From Alkaliphilus peptidifermentans DSM 18978 (GTDB lineage: Bacteria > Bacillota > Clostridia > Peptostreptococcales > Natronincolaceae), in contig NZ_FMUS01000020.1 of assembly GCF_900101495.1 (NCBI RefSeq), forward strand, positions 28,242 through 92,241: DNA of 64,000 bases. Reading direction: 5' to 3'. The notes beneath the pieces were generated by a model. That model searched no databases, had not been told where the DNA came from, and saw nothing but the letters and a program-made list of their open reading frames with translations. Of this stretch, positions 30,101 to 37,937 are shown piece after piece (positions within the stretch are counted from its first letter, which is position 1; each line of letters begins with the position of its first letter). Position numbers and translations under genes: made by a program.

Positions 30101-30202
30101 ATTGAAACATTAGCAGTGTCCATTGATAAGGTAGTAGATGATAGTCTTGAAAAACAAAACCTAAATGATCATGATACTGGAATTAAGGTAGAAAGAGTAT
30201 AA
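27104..30202 (+). CDS. ileS: Isoleucyl-tRNA synthetase, type 2 (GXHH active-site variant)
   Basis: This 1032-residue class I synthetase charges tRNA-Ile. The catalytic signature normally read as HIGH is here GIHH (residues 56-59, in ANGRPGIHHV), with the glycine and first histidine exchanged. KMSKS is normal (589-593). The editing domain (VWTTTPWTLASNVALAVHP) and the C-terminal anticodon-binding domain are present, with the long C-terminus of the IleRS2/eukaryote-like clade. Family knowledge associates IleRS2, and especially GXHH forms, with mupirocin resistance. ATG 27104 lies ten bases after GAGAGAGG; ATG 27095 abuts it. Expression is under the T-box upstream. Confidence 0.97.
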   Translation: MEKYQALSNLPVASRENNIADHWDQNQILDKSIENRKGQKSFVFYEGPPTANGRPGIHHVISRTLKDSVCRYKSMTGHQVKRKAGWDTHGLPVEIEVEKQLKLSSKQEIENYGLDKFNEKCRESVFTYEKLWRDMTRRMGYSIDLDNPYITLDNDYIESVWWILDKFFKEDYIYEGHKILPYCPRCGTGLASHEVSQGYKEIKSNTVIAPFKLKDKDEYFLVWTTTPWTLASNVALAVHPDENYLRVQHQDKIYYVVDKLVNKVIGEDYEVLSQIKGRELEYVEYQQLMPFVKPDKKAFFVTIADFVTTDDGTGIVHMAPAFGEDDYQVGRRYDLPVLQPVDESGKYTDTPWAGRFVMDCDVDIIKWLHAENKLFKKEKMDHNYPHCWRCSTPLLYYGKPSWYIEVTKMKEKLIANNKAVSWYPDYVGEKRFGNWLENLNDWALSRNRYWGTPLNIWRCECGHTTSIGSRKELIEKAVESIDDSIELHRPYVDDIHLHCEKCEGQMTRVSEVIDCWFDSGAMPFAQHHYPFENAENFDELFPADYICEGIDQTRGWFYSLLAISTFVKGVAPYKNVLVNDLILDKEGRKMSKSKGNTVDPFNLFDEYGADVLRWYLLYVSPAWTPTKFDIDGLKEIQSKFFSTIQNVYTFFTLYANTDNINATDFFVEYNKRPELDRWILSKFNSLVGAVTEDMKVYDLTKAVRKIQEFVNEDLSNWYIRRARRRFWATELTDDKKAVYNTTYEILTGVAKLVAPFAPFLSDEMYQKLTNEVSVHLADYPEINKELIDKNVEERMDLVRSLVGLGRAARAQAKIKVRQPLQKILVDGKYSGLISDLVPLIEEELNVKEVIFENELKNYMDFNLKPNFRTAGAILGSKIKLLGKVLGQLDAATTAEKLESGESIFVDLEGEKVELVKDYIQIAIAAKEGFTVETENNLFVILDTSLTQELIDEGFAREFISKVQQLRKNSNFEVTDNIKVYFDGDEEITNAVEAHKEYIKIETLAVSIDKVVDDSLEKQNLNDHDTGIKVERV

Positions 30203-30207
30203 CAACT

Positions 30208-30230
30208 AAGGCACCCATTTGGGTGCCTTT
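30208..30230 (+). repeat. Terminator stem-loop of ileS, left copy of duplicated target (element B)
   Basis: AAGGCACCC/GGGTGCCTT stem with an ATTT loop, six bases after the ileS stop. An identical 23-base copy lies at 30383-30405. The left copy keeps only three T before the element begins. Confidence 0.9.
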
Positions 30231-30380
30231 CAGGTTGTAGACAAAGTCATCAAAATGCAGACTGATCAAAAAGCCTCAGATTCGAGGCGCAAAAAAACCT
30301 AGCGACTGCAGCGTATACGTAATACGTAAGGGTGCTGGGTTTTAGAAGCAACGAAGAAGATGGGGGTTTTTCATCAGTCT
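30231..30380 (-). mobile_element. 150-bp palindromic interspersed element, copy B (reverse orientation)
   Basis: This is the same 150-bp layout as copy A, on the minus strand. Read in element orientation it begins AGACTGATGAAAAAC and ends GTCTACAACCTG. It belongs to a second sequence subfamily: the outer stem has GACTGAT/ATCAGTC where copies A, C and D have GACTGTT/AACAGTC, a compensated change. The inner GCGTATACG/CGTAATACG palindromic core and AAAACCCAGC arm are kept; the partner arm has one mismatch. It has no ORF. Confidence 0.8.
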
Positions 30381-30382
30381 GG

Positions 30383-30407
30383 AAGGCACCCATTTGGGTG
30401 CCTTTTT
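30383..30407 (+). terminator. Active-looking ileS terminator, right copy of duplicated target (element B)
   Basis: Exact duplicate of the stem-loop at 30208-30230, here followed by a five-T run. Transcripts of ileS would read through the element and end here. Confidence 0.88.
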
Positions 30408-30467
30408 AGGTTTAAAAACCAAAAATAGGTGATTTTATTATATGTCCAATATATGGTATATTAATAT

Positions 30468-31358
30468 ATGATAGTAGTCTATGAAAGTGGTGAGACATGC
30501 TTGCATATTTTAAAAAACAGGTTTTTTCACGTGTTTCTAATTGTAATAATATCTTTTTCTATATTTAACAATAAATTACAGGATAATCAGATGAATTTAA
30601 CAATAGAAGGAAAAATACATAATTTATATTATAACTCCAAGAATATATACTTTAGTTTCAATAACCTTAGTTACAGTATTATTCCAGAAGAAGTCAATAA
30701 GTTTATTGATGTAGCTATAGGTGATATTATTCCAAATGGTAGTGATGAGATTCTTGTGCTTATTGGAGATGAGGGAGGAAATTTTGCAAATGAGTTGATA
30801 ATATATGATGTGCAGGTTGATTCAGGTAAGCTTGAAATTAATGAGGTTTATCGAAATAACCTAAGTGTTATAAAACCTTGGAAAATTGAAATCTGTAATT
30901 TAGATAATGATGGAGAAATGGAAATCTTTATGGCAGTTAATAAAGGAACCTACTATTACCATGACATTGGTAACAGACCCTTCTTCTTTAATTTTAGAAA
31001 TAATGGTCTTGTAAAGAAATGGACTGGTTCCAGGGTTCGGGCACCCTTTACAGATGTATATTTTACAGATTTCAATGGAAATGGCAGTGATGAGTTTATT
31101 GTAATAGAAAAGGCGGAAAATGGTGGAGCTATGGTTGCTGTATATTATTGGTTTGGTTTTGGGTTTATTTTACAAGCAGAAAGTCAAATATATGATAATA
31201 TAACCTCTATATCATCTGTTAAGTTAGATAATGAAAATCTACTTGAGATAACTATTAAGGAACATCATAGAGTAAGAAGGGTTTTATTAGAGCCATCAAC
31301 AGTTGAAACTGATAATGGAATATATTTTTTAAAGGAAAGGGGACATTTAGATGTTTAA
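30468..31358 (+). CDS. FG-GAP/VCBS-like repeat protein with N-terminal membrane anchor
   Basis: This protein of up to 296 residues has one N-terminal hydrophobic segment (FFHVFLIVIISFSIF), probably a signal anchor or uncleaved signal peptide, and an external domain. Two calcium-loop-like motifs typical of beta-propeller FG-GAP/VCBS repeats are visible (NLDNDGEMEIFM and DFNGNGSDEFIVI), plus a degenerate first one (IGDIIPNGSDEILVL). The start is uncertain: ATG 30468 has no ribosome site, whereas TTG 30501 has GTGGTGAG upstream and begins just before the anchor. It overlaps the DUF3160 lipoprotein gene by eight bases, so the two products probably act together at the cell surface. Function is unknown. 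Confidence 0.7.
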   Translation: MIVVYESGETCLHILKNRFFHVFLIVIISFSIFNNKLQDNQMNLTIEGKIHNLYYNSKNIYFSFNNLSYSIIPEEVNKFIDVAIGDIIPNGSDEILVLIGDEGGNFANELIIYDVQVDSGKLEINEVYRNNLSVIKPWKIEICNLDNDGEMEIFMAVNKGTYYYHDIGNRPFFFNFRNNGLVKKWTGSRVRAPFTDVYFTDFNGNGSDEFIVIEKAENGGAMVAVYYWFGFGFILQAESQIYDNITSISSVKLDNENLLEITIKEHHRVRRVLLEPSTVETDNGIYFLKERGHLDV

Positions 31359-33597
31359 AAGAAGTCTGATGGTTTTTTTATGTTTTATGCTATTGTTAAC
31401 TGGCTGCCACAATAATAATGTTCTAAAGGACCAAAATGATAATGATAGTCAGGAATTACCTACATATGATAAACTAAATTTAGTTTGGAAGGATCAATTG
31501 GATTTTTCCAATGAAATAGTAGAATATGAGGTATCTAGCTACACACCAAAGGTACCGGACTATAGAGTTGCGGAAAATCTCAGTAATATAAAAAACCTTG
31601 ATCGATTTAATGGATTTTCAAATGAACAGATTGGTAAATTGGTGAATAATGGCTTTGTGGTTCTTGATCCAAACCCAGAAAGAGCATATTTATATATGAA
31701 GATGTATGATATATATGAAAATAATGAATATAAACAAATCCCCAGTTTTATTACTGTTGATGTTGCCCTGCACATGTACCATAAATTTTTTGGTCAAACC
31801 CTTAAGGGGATTGAAGAAGAAAAACTATTTGAAGCACTACAGCAATTGACAGAAAATATGCTGAATAAAACTCAAATATTATATTTAGATGAGGGGAATA
31901 TGTCCATAAAAGAAGAATTGGAAAGTATACTGGTATATTTCTCAGTTGCTAACAAATTAATAAATGATACATATGGTGATATTCCCAGTGAGTTAGCAGA
32001 AATTGCACTAAAAGAGATAGAGAATATTGATAAGGCTGAGGGCTATGTTAAATCATCTCTTTTTGGATTTGATATAAACTATGAACAGTTTATCGTAAGG
32101 GGCCATTACGCAGGCAATGAAACATTGGAAAAATACTTTAAAACCATGATGTGGTATGGATTAATTGGTTATCCCTTTGAAGATGAAATAGGTAATCCAG
32201 ATTTTGAATCCATTACAAAGGCTTTAATGACAACTTATATTGCATTTCTTGAGATTGAAGAAAATGATGATATAAGTCTTTGGGACAAAATCTATTCGCC
32301 AACGAATTTCTTCGTGGGCCAATCTGATGATATAACAATTTTCGATTTAAAGGGGGTCATAATAGAGGTATATGGTGAAAAGGTTCAATTAAAGGATTTT
32401 AAAGATGAATCTTATCATGAAAAACTAATTAAAGAAATTGATGAGTTACCGCAACCTGGGATTCAAAATAAATTAATTACTGGTGCAGTGGATACACCAA
32501 CTGGAAAGCAATTTAGATTTATGGGACAACGCTACACCCTTGATGCTAATATAATGCAGGAGCTGATGTTTCCAATTATTAGGCCTGTTCCAACTGGATT
32601 AGATGTAGCTGGTGCCTTCGGCAATGAAAGAGCAGAAGGCCTTGCTAAGGAAGGGTATCTCCATGAGTTGCAATCAGCTAAATATGAAGAGGAACTTCAA
32701 AAGATGAAGAACAAGGTTCAAGCCCTTAGTCTTTCAGACTGGCAGTATAACTTATATAATGGCTGGTTATGGGTATTAAAGAAGGTATGGTCACCAGAAA
32801 TGCAACCGGTGGGATTGCCATTTTTCATGAAAAATCAAGCATGGCAGGACAAAAATCTACAAACTGGCTTGGGAAGTTATGCTGAAATAAAGCATGATAC
32901 AATACTTTATGCTAAACAGCCGGTGGCTGAAATGGGAGGTGGAGAAGAGCTTCAAGAGCACTATCCAAATTATGTAGAACCAGCTGTAGAAGTATATAAT
33001 AGGCTATTATGGTTAGTACAATTTTCCCGGATTAATTTGGAGAAAAGAGAGCTATTAACGGAGAGAGGCGAAATTGCCCTTAAAGAGTTGGAAGACTTAT
33101 ACTTATTACTCAGAGACTGCTCAATAAAACAGCTTGAGAATATACCAATAACAGAGGAAGAAAATAATGCACTTAAATACATCGGAGGTCGTATGGAACG
33201 AATTGACAATACTCTTTCTCCTGAATATGATAGGCCAGTTTCTTCAGCTATAATTGCTGATGTTGCTGGAATAGCTGACTTCGGGTTGTTTTTAGAAATT
33301 GCAACTGGCTTGCCAAATGAAATATATGTAGCAGTTTATGATGAAGAGAGAGTTTATCTAGCAAGGGGAGTAGTATATAGCTACTATGAATTTTTAAATG
33401 ATAAGCCATTAACCGATCAGCAATGGCATGAGATGCTTGGAGTTGAAAAAATTGAAGAGTACGAATGGCATTATCAACGTATAAATCCAGAAATGCTATT
33501 AAAAAATTCCCCACCTCAACCGGACTGGGTTAAAAGCTTTAAATCAACAGGAGCTAATAGAGTAGAAATATCAGATATTGAATATAATTTAGAATAA
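31351..33597 (+). CDS. DUF3160 family lipoprotein
   Basis: This 748-residue surface lipoprotein has a signal peptide ending in the lipobox LLTGC (C19). The mature part resembles the DUF3160 family (PSFITVDVALHMYHKFFGQTL, RFMGQRYTLDANIMQELMFP), which is widespread in anaerobes and has no established function. It is translationally coupled to the FG-GAP-like protein. The conserved histidine and acidic residues in the N-terminal block could point to an enzyme, but I see no recognised catalytic motif. Confidence 0.82.
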   Translation: MFKRSLMVFLCFMLLLTGCHNNNVLKDQNDNDSQELPTYDKLNLVWKDQLDFSNEIVEYEVSSYTPKVPDYRVAENLSNIKNLDRFNGFSNEQIGKLVNNGFVVLDPNPERAYLYMKMYDIYENNEYKQIPSFITVDVALHMYHKFFGQTLKGIEEEKLFEALQQLTENMLNKTQILYLDEGNMSIKEELESILVYFSVANKLINDTYGDIPSELAEIALKEIENIDKAEGYVKSSLFGFDINYEQFIVRGHYAGNETLEKYFKTMMWYGLIGYPFEDEIGNPDFESITKALMTTYIAFLEIEENDDISLWDKIYSPTNFFVGQSDDITIFDLKGVIIEVYGEKVQLKDFKDESYHEKLIKEIDELPQPGIQNKLITGAVDTPTGKQFRFMGQRYTLDANIMQELMFPIIRPVPTGLDVAGAFGNERAEGLAKEGYLHELQSAKYEEELQKMKNKVQALSLSDWQYNLYNGWLWVLKKVWSPEMQPVGLPFFMKNQAWQDKNLQTGLGSYAEIKHDTILYAKQPVAEMGGGEELQEHYPNYVEPAVEVYNRLLWLVQFSRINLEKRELLTERGEIALKELEDLYLLLRDCSIKQLENIPITEEENNALKYIGGRMERIDNTLSPEYDRPVSSAIIADVAGIADFGLFLEIATGLPNEIYVAVYDEERVYLARGVVYSYYEFLNDKPLTDQQWHEMLGVEKIEEYEWHYQRINPEMLLKNSPPQPDWVKSFKSTGANRVEISDIEYNLE

Positions 33598-33616
33598 AAT
33601 ATATTGATCAGTTTTG

Positions 33617-33645
33617 AGGGGAGGATATTAATTCGCTCCCCTTCT
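33617..33645. terminator. Bidirectional terminator between DUF3160 gene and nitroreductase gene
   Basis: AGGGGAG (33617-33623) pairs with CTCCCCT (33636-33642); T-rich on the plus side. It lies between convergent genes. Confidence 0.65.
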
Positions 33646-34382
33646 TATTTCATTATAAAGCCTTGTTTAGCTAGGAATTCCTTCATATGAGGGCGAAGCT
33701 CGCCTTCCATTTTTGATGCCATTTGCTGAGACCAACCCTCTTTTCTTTTTCCCTTTGTTCTTCTATAATAATATTCACTAACACTTTTATCATAATCTTG
33801 TATTTTGCTTATTTCACCTTCATTTGAGTACTTATCAATCTTATAGATTACATCAATAGGTAATCGAGGTCTAATCTCTGGGTGTTGATCTGGATAGCCT
33901 ATACACATTCCCAGTACAGGGTAAGCATTTGAGGGTATCTCCAATAGCTTTACAATCTTTTCTGGATTATTTCTTATGCCACCAATAAATACACCTGCAA
34001 GTCCCATAGATTCAGCAGCAATTAATGCATTTTGTGCTGCCAGGGATGCATCAATTGTGGCAATTATAAAGGTTTCAGTATATCCCTTTTTCATCGCTGT
34101 ACTATTCTGTTGGCATGCTAAATCGATATGATTAAGGTCAGCACAGAAAACAAAAAATAATGGAGCTTCTTCAACATATTTTTGATCACCACATAAATGA
34201 GCTATTTCTTTTCTAGCTATAGGATTATCAATTTGTATTATAGTATAGGCCTGCATAAAGCTAGAGGTTGATGCAGATTGGGCAGCTTCTACAATTTCCT
34301 TTATTAAATCTTTCTCTATAGGTTTTTTTTGAAATCGTCGAATGGATTTATGGGATTTTAATAAGGATAATATATCATTCAT
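33645..34382 (-). CDS. NfsA-type nitroreductase (FMN oxidoreductase)
   Basis: This 245-residue flavoprotein of the oxygen-insensitive NAD(P)H nitroreductase family, NfsA/FRP branch, reduces nitro groups or quinones with FMN. FMN-binding features are SIRRFQKKPI near the N-terminus, AAQSASTSSFMQAYTIIQ, the GLAGVFIGGIRNNPEKIV segment, and VLGMCIGYP. The C-terminal tail YYRRTKGKRKEGWSQQM is typical of the NfsA branch. The gene stands alone; the physiological substrate is unknown. Confidence 0.88.
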   Translation of the reverse strand: MNDILSLLKSHKSIRRFQKKPIEKDLIKEIVEAAQSASTSSFMQAYTIIQIDNPIARKEIAHLCGDQKYVEEAPLFFVFCADLNHIDLACQQNSTAMKKGYTETFIIATIDASLAAQNALIAAESMGLAGVFIGGIRNNPEKIVKLLEIPSNAYPVLGMCIGYPDQHPEIRPRLPIDVIYKIDKYSNEGEISKIQDYDKSVSEYYYRRTKGKRKEGWSQQMASKMEGELRPHMKEFLAKQGFIMK

Positions 34383-34422
34383 ACTAACTCACTCCTAAAA
34401 AATTACTACACAAAATAAATAG

Positions 34423-34462
34423 TACCCTAAAAAAGCCTCTTTAATCCTTTGTTTTTAGGGTA
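34423..34462. repeat. Inverted repeat in divergent intergenic region
   Basis: TACCCTAAAAA/TTTTTAGGGTA, 11-bp perfect arms around an 18-base spacer, between the divergent nitroreductase and pterin-dehydratase genes. It could be an operator for both or a terminator-like hairpin. Confidence 0.5.
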
Positions 34463-34543
34463 TCTGTATTTTAACAGTATAGAAGTGTTAATGACATAAT
34501 AAAATTGTATTGGCAGTATAATTTATCGGAGAGGAGTTTTTAT

Positions 34544-34873
34544 ATGAGCCAACTTACTAGTAAAAAATGTATTCCCTGTAGTCTGGGTACACCACCCTTA
34601 GGAAAAGAAAAAATTAATGAGTATTTTAAGGAATTGAAGGATGGTTGGGATATAACAGACAATCATCATTTGGAAAGAACCTTTAAATTTAAAAATTTTG
34701 AAGATGCATTAAAATTTACAAATGCTGTTGGAGAGCTAGCAGAAATAGAGGGTCATCACCCTGATATTTATCTTTCTTGGGGAATTGTTAAAATCATTAT
34801 GTTTACTCATAAAATTAATGGATTAAGTGAAGCAGATTTTGTCTTTGCAGCTAAAATAGATGAATTGAATTAA
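34544..34873 (+). CDS. 4a-Hydroxytetrahydrobiopterin dehydratase (PCD/DCoH family)
   Basis: This 109-residue pterin-4a-carbinolamine dehydratase homologue has the family active-site pattern in EIEGHHPDIYLSWGIVKI, with TH and the aspartate in EADF later. The N-terminal extension of about 35 residues carries two cysteines (KKCIPCSLG) seen in many PCD-like proteins fused or linked to molybdopterin metabolism. No aromatic amino acid hydroxylase is visible, so a pterin-cofactor role is more plausible than phenylalanine metabolism; this is inference. ATG 34544 follows GAGAGGAG; upstream in-frame codons lack a site. Confidence 0.88.
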   Translation: MSQLTSKKCIPCSLGTPPLGKEKINEYFKELKDGWDITDNHHLERTFKFKNFEDALKFTNAVGELAEIEGHHPDIYLSWGIVKIIMFTHKINGLSEADFVFAAKIDELN

Positions 34874-34904
34874 AAAGCATGACCTTAATTGGTCATGCTT
34901 TTTT
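34873..34904. terminator. Bidirectional terminator overlapping the MFS gene's 3' end
   Basis: AAAAGCATGACC/GGTCATGCTTTT, a perfect 12-bp stem with loop TTAATT and T-run. The stop codon of the minus-strand transporter gene lies in the loop (34885-34887), and the pterin dehydratase stop is at the stem's base. Confidence 0.92.
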
Positions 34905-36138
34905 CATTTAGATATTCTTTTGTATTAGCATCTTTAGGACTTTTTATTTGAAGTATACAAATAAATGCTATGGCAAAGGATGCAGAACCAGTGAAAAACA
35001 TCACTTTATATCCCAGCAGATCTACGAAAAACCCTATAATCAATGGACCAACAATAGCAGCTAAGGATGAAAAGAAGTAGTATAAGCCTGTGTAGGTTCC
35101 AATTTTGTCATCAGTGGTACTTTCTATTACCATAGGATAAGAGTTTATATTAATGGAAGCCCAGCAAAAACCGCCAATGGCAAAAAGAACCATCATAAGT
35201 ATATGATAAGGTAAGGTCATAAAAGTTGTTGTTACCCGCACTAATCCTAATAGGCCAAATACTACAGTTAATCCTGTAATGCCGATAAGTATTGTTTTGC
35301 GTTTTCCTATTTTTGTAGCAACTAAACCGCTTGGAATAGCAAAAACAAGGAAAGCTCCAGCAAAGGTACTTAAGATAATTGAACCCATTTGTTCACCAAT
35401 GGATAAAAAGTGAACACTATAATTGCTGAAGGTGGCTTCAATACCTTGATAACCTACAAACCAGAAAAATATGGCCATCAAAATATATAAAGTAGTTTTA
35501 TCATCATTAAAAAATATATCTTTTAATGATCCTACAATACTAACCTTTTCTTCTTCTGCAGGTACTCCTATATCTGGCTCTTTAATAAAAATATAGAGGA
35601 TGATTAATGCTAAAATCATAAGAATTGAAGTGCCCCAAAAAGGAGAACTTGGATTCCAGCTATAAAGTAGTGCTCCAACAGATAATACCAAAACAGATGC
35701 CAGGCCCCCCATAAAGTTAATAATACCATTTGCTTTACTTCTTAATGGTGCAGGTGTAATATCAGGCATAAGAGCTACAGTTGGTGCGCGATAAATGGAC
35801 ATAGATAGATTGAAAAAGAATAATATAATTATTAAACTCCAAAAACCAGTATATCGGGGTAATAGAATAAATAAAATGGCAGATAAGGGAATCCCAATAA
35901 GTAGGAAGGGCATCCTTCTTCCAAATGATGTACGGGTTCTATCACTTAGACTGGCAAAAAAGGGTATCAAAGAAATTGCCAATATATTATCGAAGGTCAT
36001 GATGGCATTAATCCAAAATTGACTATCAATAAAGTTTCTAAGGAAAAGTGGTATATAGAAATTATATAGGGGCCATACAAGGCTAATACAAAAAAAACCT
36101 AAGCCAAGTATGAAGGTTTTACGATAGTTCAGTTTCAT
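34885..36138 (-). CDS. MFS transporter (SLC45/GPH-like sugar transporter branch)
   Basis: This 417-residue integral membrane protein has about 12 membrane segments. The MFS loop 2-3 motif is visible as SDRTRTSFGRRMPFLLIG, which resembles the SLC45/sucrose-transporter branch more than drug exporters. A long cytoplasmic loop between TM6 and TM7 (about 190-215) is present. It is the second gene of a two-gene unit, four bases after a glycerophosphodiester phosphodiesterase gene, so a glycerophosphodiester, sugar or sugar-phosphate substrate is plausible but unproven. Its last codons lie inside the shared terminator hairpin. Confidence 0.8.
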   Translation of the reverse strand: MKLNYRKTFILGLGFFCISLVWPLYNFYIPLFLRNFIDSQFWINAIMTFDNILAISLIPFFASLSDRTRTSFGRRMPFLLIGIPLSAILFILLPRYTGFWSLIIILFFFNLSMSIYRAPTVALMPDITPAPLRSKANGIINFMGGLASVLVLSVGALLYSWNPSSPFWGTSILMILALIILYIFIKEPDIGVPAEEEKVSIVGSLKDIFFNDDKTTLYILMAIFFWFVGYQGIEATFSNYSVHFLSIGEQMGSIILSTFAGAFLVFAIPSGLVATKIGKRKTILIGITGLTVVFGLLGLVRVTTTFMTLPYHILMMVLFAIGGFCWASININSYPMVIESTTDDKIGTYTGLYYFFSSLAAIVGPLIIGFFVDLLGYKVMFFTGSASFAIAFICILQIKSPKDANTKEYLNEKSMTN

Positions 36139-36142
36139 ACGT

Positions 36143-36883
36143 TCATTCTCCTATAGACTTTTTTATTTTTAAATCTAAACCTATATCTGGATAATTTGTA
36201 ATAACTCCTGTAACACCTAAATCAATAATACTTTTCAAGTGGTGGGGCGCATTAACAGTAAAAGTATTAATAAAGAGGTTATGCTCAAGACATCCCTTTA
36301 CTATATCTGAATTAATACCATAAAACATCGGATGAATTCCATCTGCACCAATTTCTTTAGCGTACTTCCATGGGTTAACCAGACCAGCCATATATAATGG
36401 AGCAGTTTTAAGTTTATTATTAATTTTTTTGATATCAACTAATGAAAAATGATTAAAGGAGGAAAAAATTGTTTGATTTATATAACCATATTTCGAAATT
36501 ACTTCAACTATTCTTTTTTCTATTCCATTGTAAAAGATTGGACCACTCTTAATTTCAATATTTAATAGAATATTTTTACCAATTAAAAGCTCTAAAACCT
36601 CTTCTAGAGTTGGAATTTTTTGATTTATATACTTTTCGTCAAACCAACTTCCTGCATCTAACTCCTTAAGCATTTTTAATGACAAATCTTTAATAAACCC
36701 TTCTCCATTGGTGGTGCGGTCAACTTTTTCGTCGTGGCATACAATTAGATGCTCGTCTGCACTTAAATGAATATCTAACTCTATCCCATCAGCTCCCATT
36801 TCTAATGCTTTTAAAAAAGAAGCCATTGTATTTTCAGGTGCATATCCAGATGCTCCTCGATGGGCAATAATTTTTGTTTTCAT
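36143..36883 (-). CDS. Glycerophosphodiester phosphodiesterase
   Basis: This 246-residue cytoplasmic TIM-barrel enzyme hydrolyses deacylated phospholipid headgroups to glycerol 3-phosphate and an alcohol. Catalytic residues are visible in AHRGASGYAPENT, the metal-binding ELDIHLS and the second histidine in VCHDEKVDRTTNG. It has no signal peptide, so it would act on imported diesters, consistent with the transporter gene four bases downstream. A paralogue is encoded at 56594. GGAGG lies upstream of the start on the minus strand. Confidence 0.92.
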   Translation of the reverse strand: MKTKIIAHRGASGYAPENTMASFLKALEMGADGIELDIHLSADEHLIVCHDEKVDRTTNGEGFIKDLSLKMLKELDAGSWFDEKYINQKIPTLEEVLELLIGKNILLNIEIKSGPIFYNGIEKRIVEVISKYGYINQTIFSSFNHFSLVDIKKINNKLKTAPLYMAGLVNPWKYAKEIGADGIHPMFYGINSDIVKGCLEHNLFINTFTVNAPHHLKSIIDLGVTGVITNYPDIGLDLKIKKSIGE

Positions 36884-37075
36884 AATAATATACCTCCTTA
36901 ATATAATAATTATAATTTTTTACTTAAATTCCTTCTTTTATTATGATAAATAATACATATTTAATATATAACCAATATATTATTTTCTTTATAATTTGAA
37001 ACAATATGCTAGAATTAAAGAAAATGGGTATTTTAATAGAAAGTGGAAATAGTTGTACTATGTGTAGGTGATGCT

Positions 37076-37918
37076 ATGAAGGAAGCACAATTCTATAGGA
37101 GGCAGGAAGGTAACCTGCGATGCAGCTTATGTCCACATCATTGCTGTATAAAGGATGGACATGCTGGACTTTGTGGAGGGAGAAAAGCTATAGGTGAAAG
37201 ACTATACTCGATTAATTACGGGAAAATTTCAGGAATTCAAATTGATCCTATAGAGAAAAAGCCACTATTTCATTTTATGCCAGGTAGTCATACATTATCA
37301 ATTGGTAGCTTTGGGTGTAATCTAAATTGTGAATTCTGTCAAAACCATCATATCGCAGCAGGAACACCTCAAACTATTGAAATGTCACCTGCTGATGTAG
37401 TAAAAGAAGCTATTAATTATAGTGTTCCCTCAATATCCTATACATATAATGAGCCGATTATATTTTATGAATTTGTTAGAGATACTGCCCAACTGGCAAA
37501 AAAAGTAGGGATCAAAAACATATTGATAACAAATGGCTTTATTGAGGAGCAACCATTGAAGGAATTATTACCCTATATAGACGCCATGAATATTGACTTA
37601 AAGACCTTCAATGATAAAACCTATATGAAATTTTGCGGTGGGCATATAGAGCCAGTAAAAAGAACTATTAAAATTGCTGAAAAGAGCTGTCATATTGAAA
37701 TAACCACATTAGTAGTCACAAAAATGAATGATAATGTGGAGGAGATTGGTGACTTGAGCCATTGGTTGTCTGAAGTGAATCCATTAATCCCTCTACACCT
37801 TACTAGATATTTTCCTCGAAATAGGTATACAGAACCTGCAACGGAATTATGTAAATTAAAGACAATTAAGAGGGAAGCTGAGAAATTTCTCGAATATGTT
37901 TACTTAGGAAATGTTTAA
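37076..37918 (+). CDS. amrS: AmmeMemoRadiSam system radical SAM enzyme
   Basis: This 280-residue radical SAM protein has the cluster motif C81-x3-C85-x2-C88 in FGCNLNCEFCQN, preceded by an N-terminal cysteine/histidine-rich zone (CSLCPHHCC, C33) typical of the AmrS branch related to pyruvate formate-lyase activases. The SAM-contact region SISYTYNEPIIFYEF is intact. ATG 37076 follows AGGTGATG; a GTG at 37043 lacks a site. The gene is followed by an extradiol-dioxygenase-like/AMMECR1 fusion gene, completing the conserved trio whose chemistry is still unresolved. Confidence 0.9.
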   Translation: MKEAQFYRRQEGNLRCSLCPHHCCIKDGHAGLCGGRKAIGERLYSINYGKISGIQIDPIEKKPLFHFMPGSHTLSIGSFGCNLNCEFCQNHHIAAGTPQTIEMSPADVVKEAINYSVPSISYTYNEPIIFYEFVRDTAQLAKKVGIKNILITNGFIEEQPLKELLPYIDAMNIDLKTFNDKTYMKFCGGHIEPVKRTIKIAEKSCHIEITTLVVTKMNDNVEEIGDLSHWLSEVNPLIPLHLTRYFPRNRYTEPATELCKLKTIKREAEKFLEYVYLGNV

Positions 37919-37937
37919 AAAACTAGGAGGTGTTACC

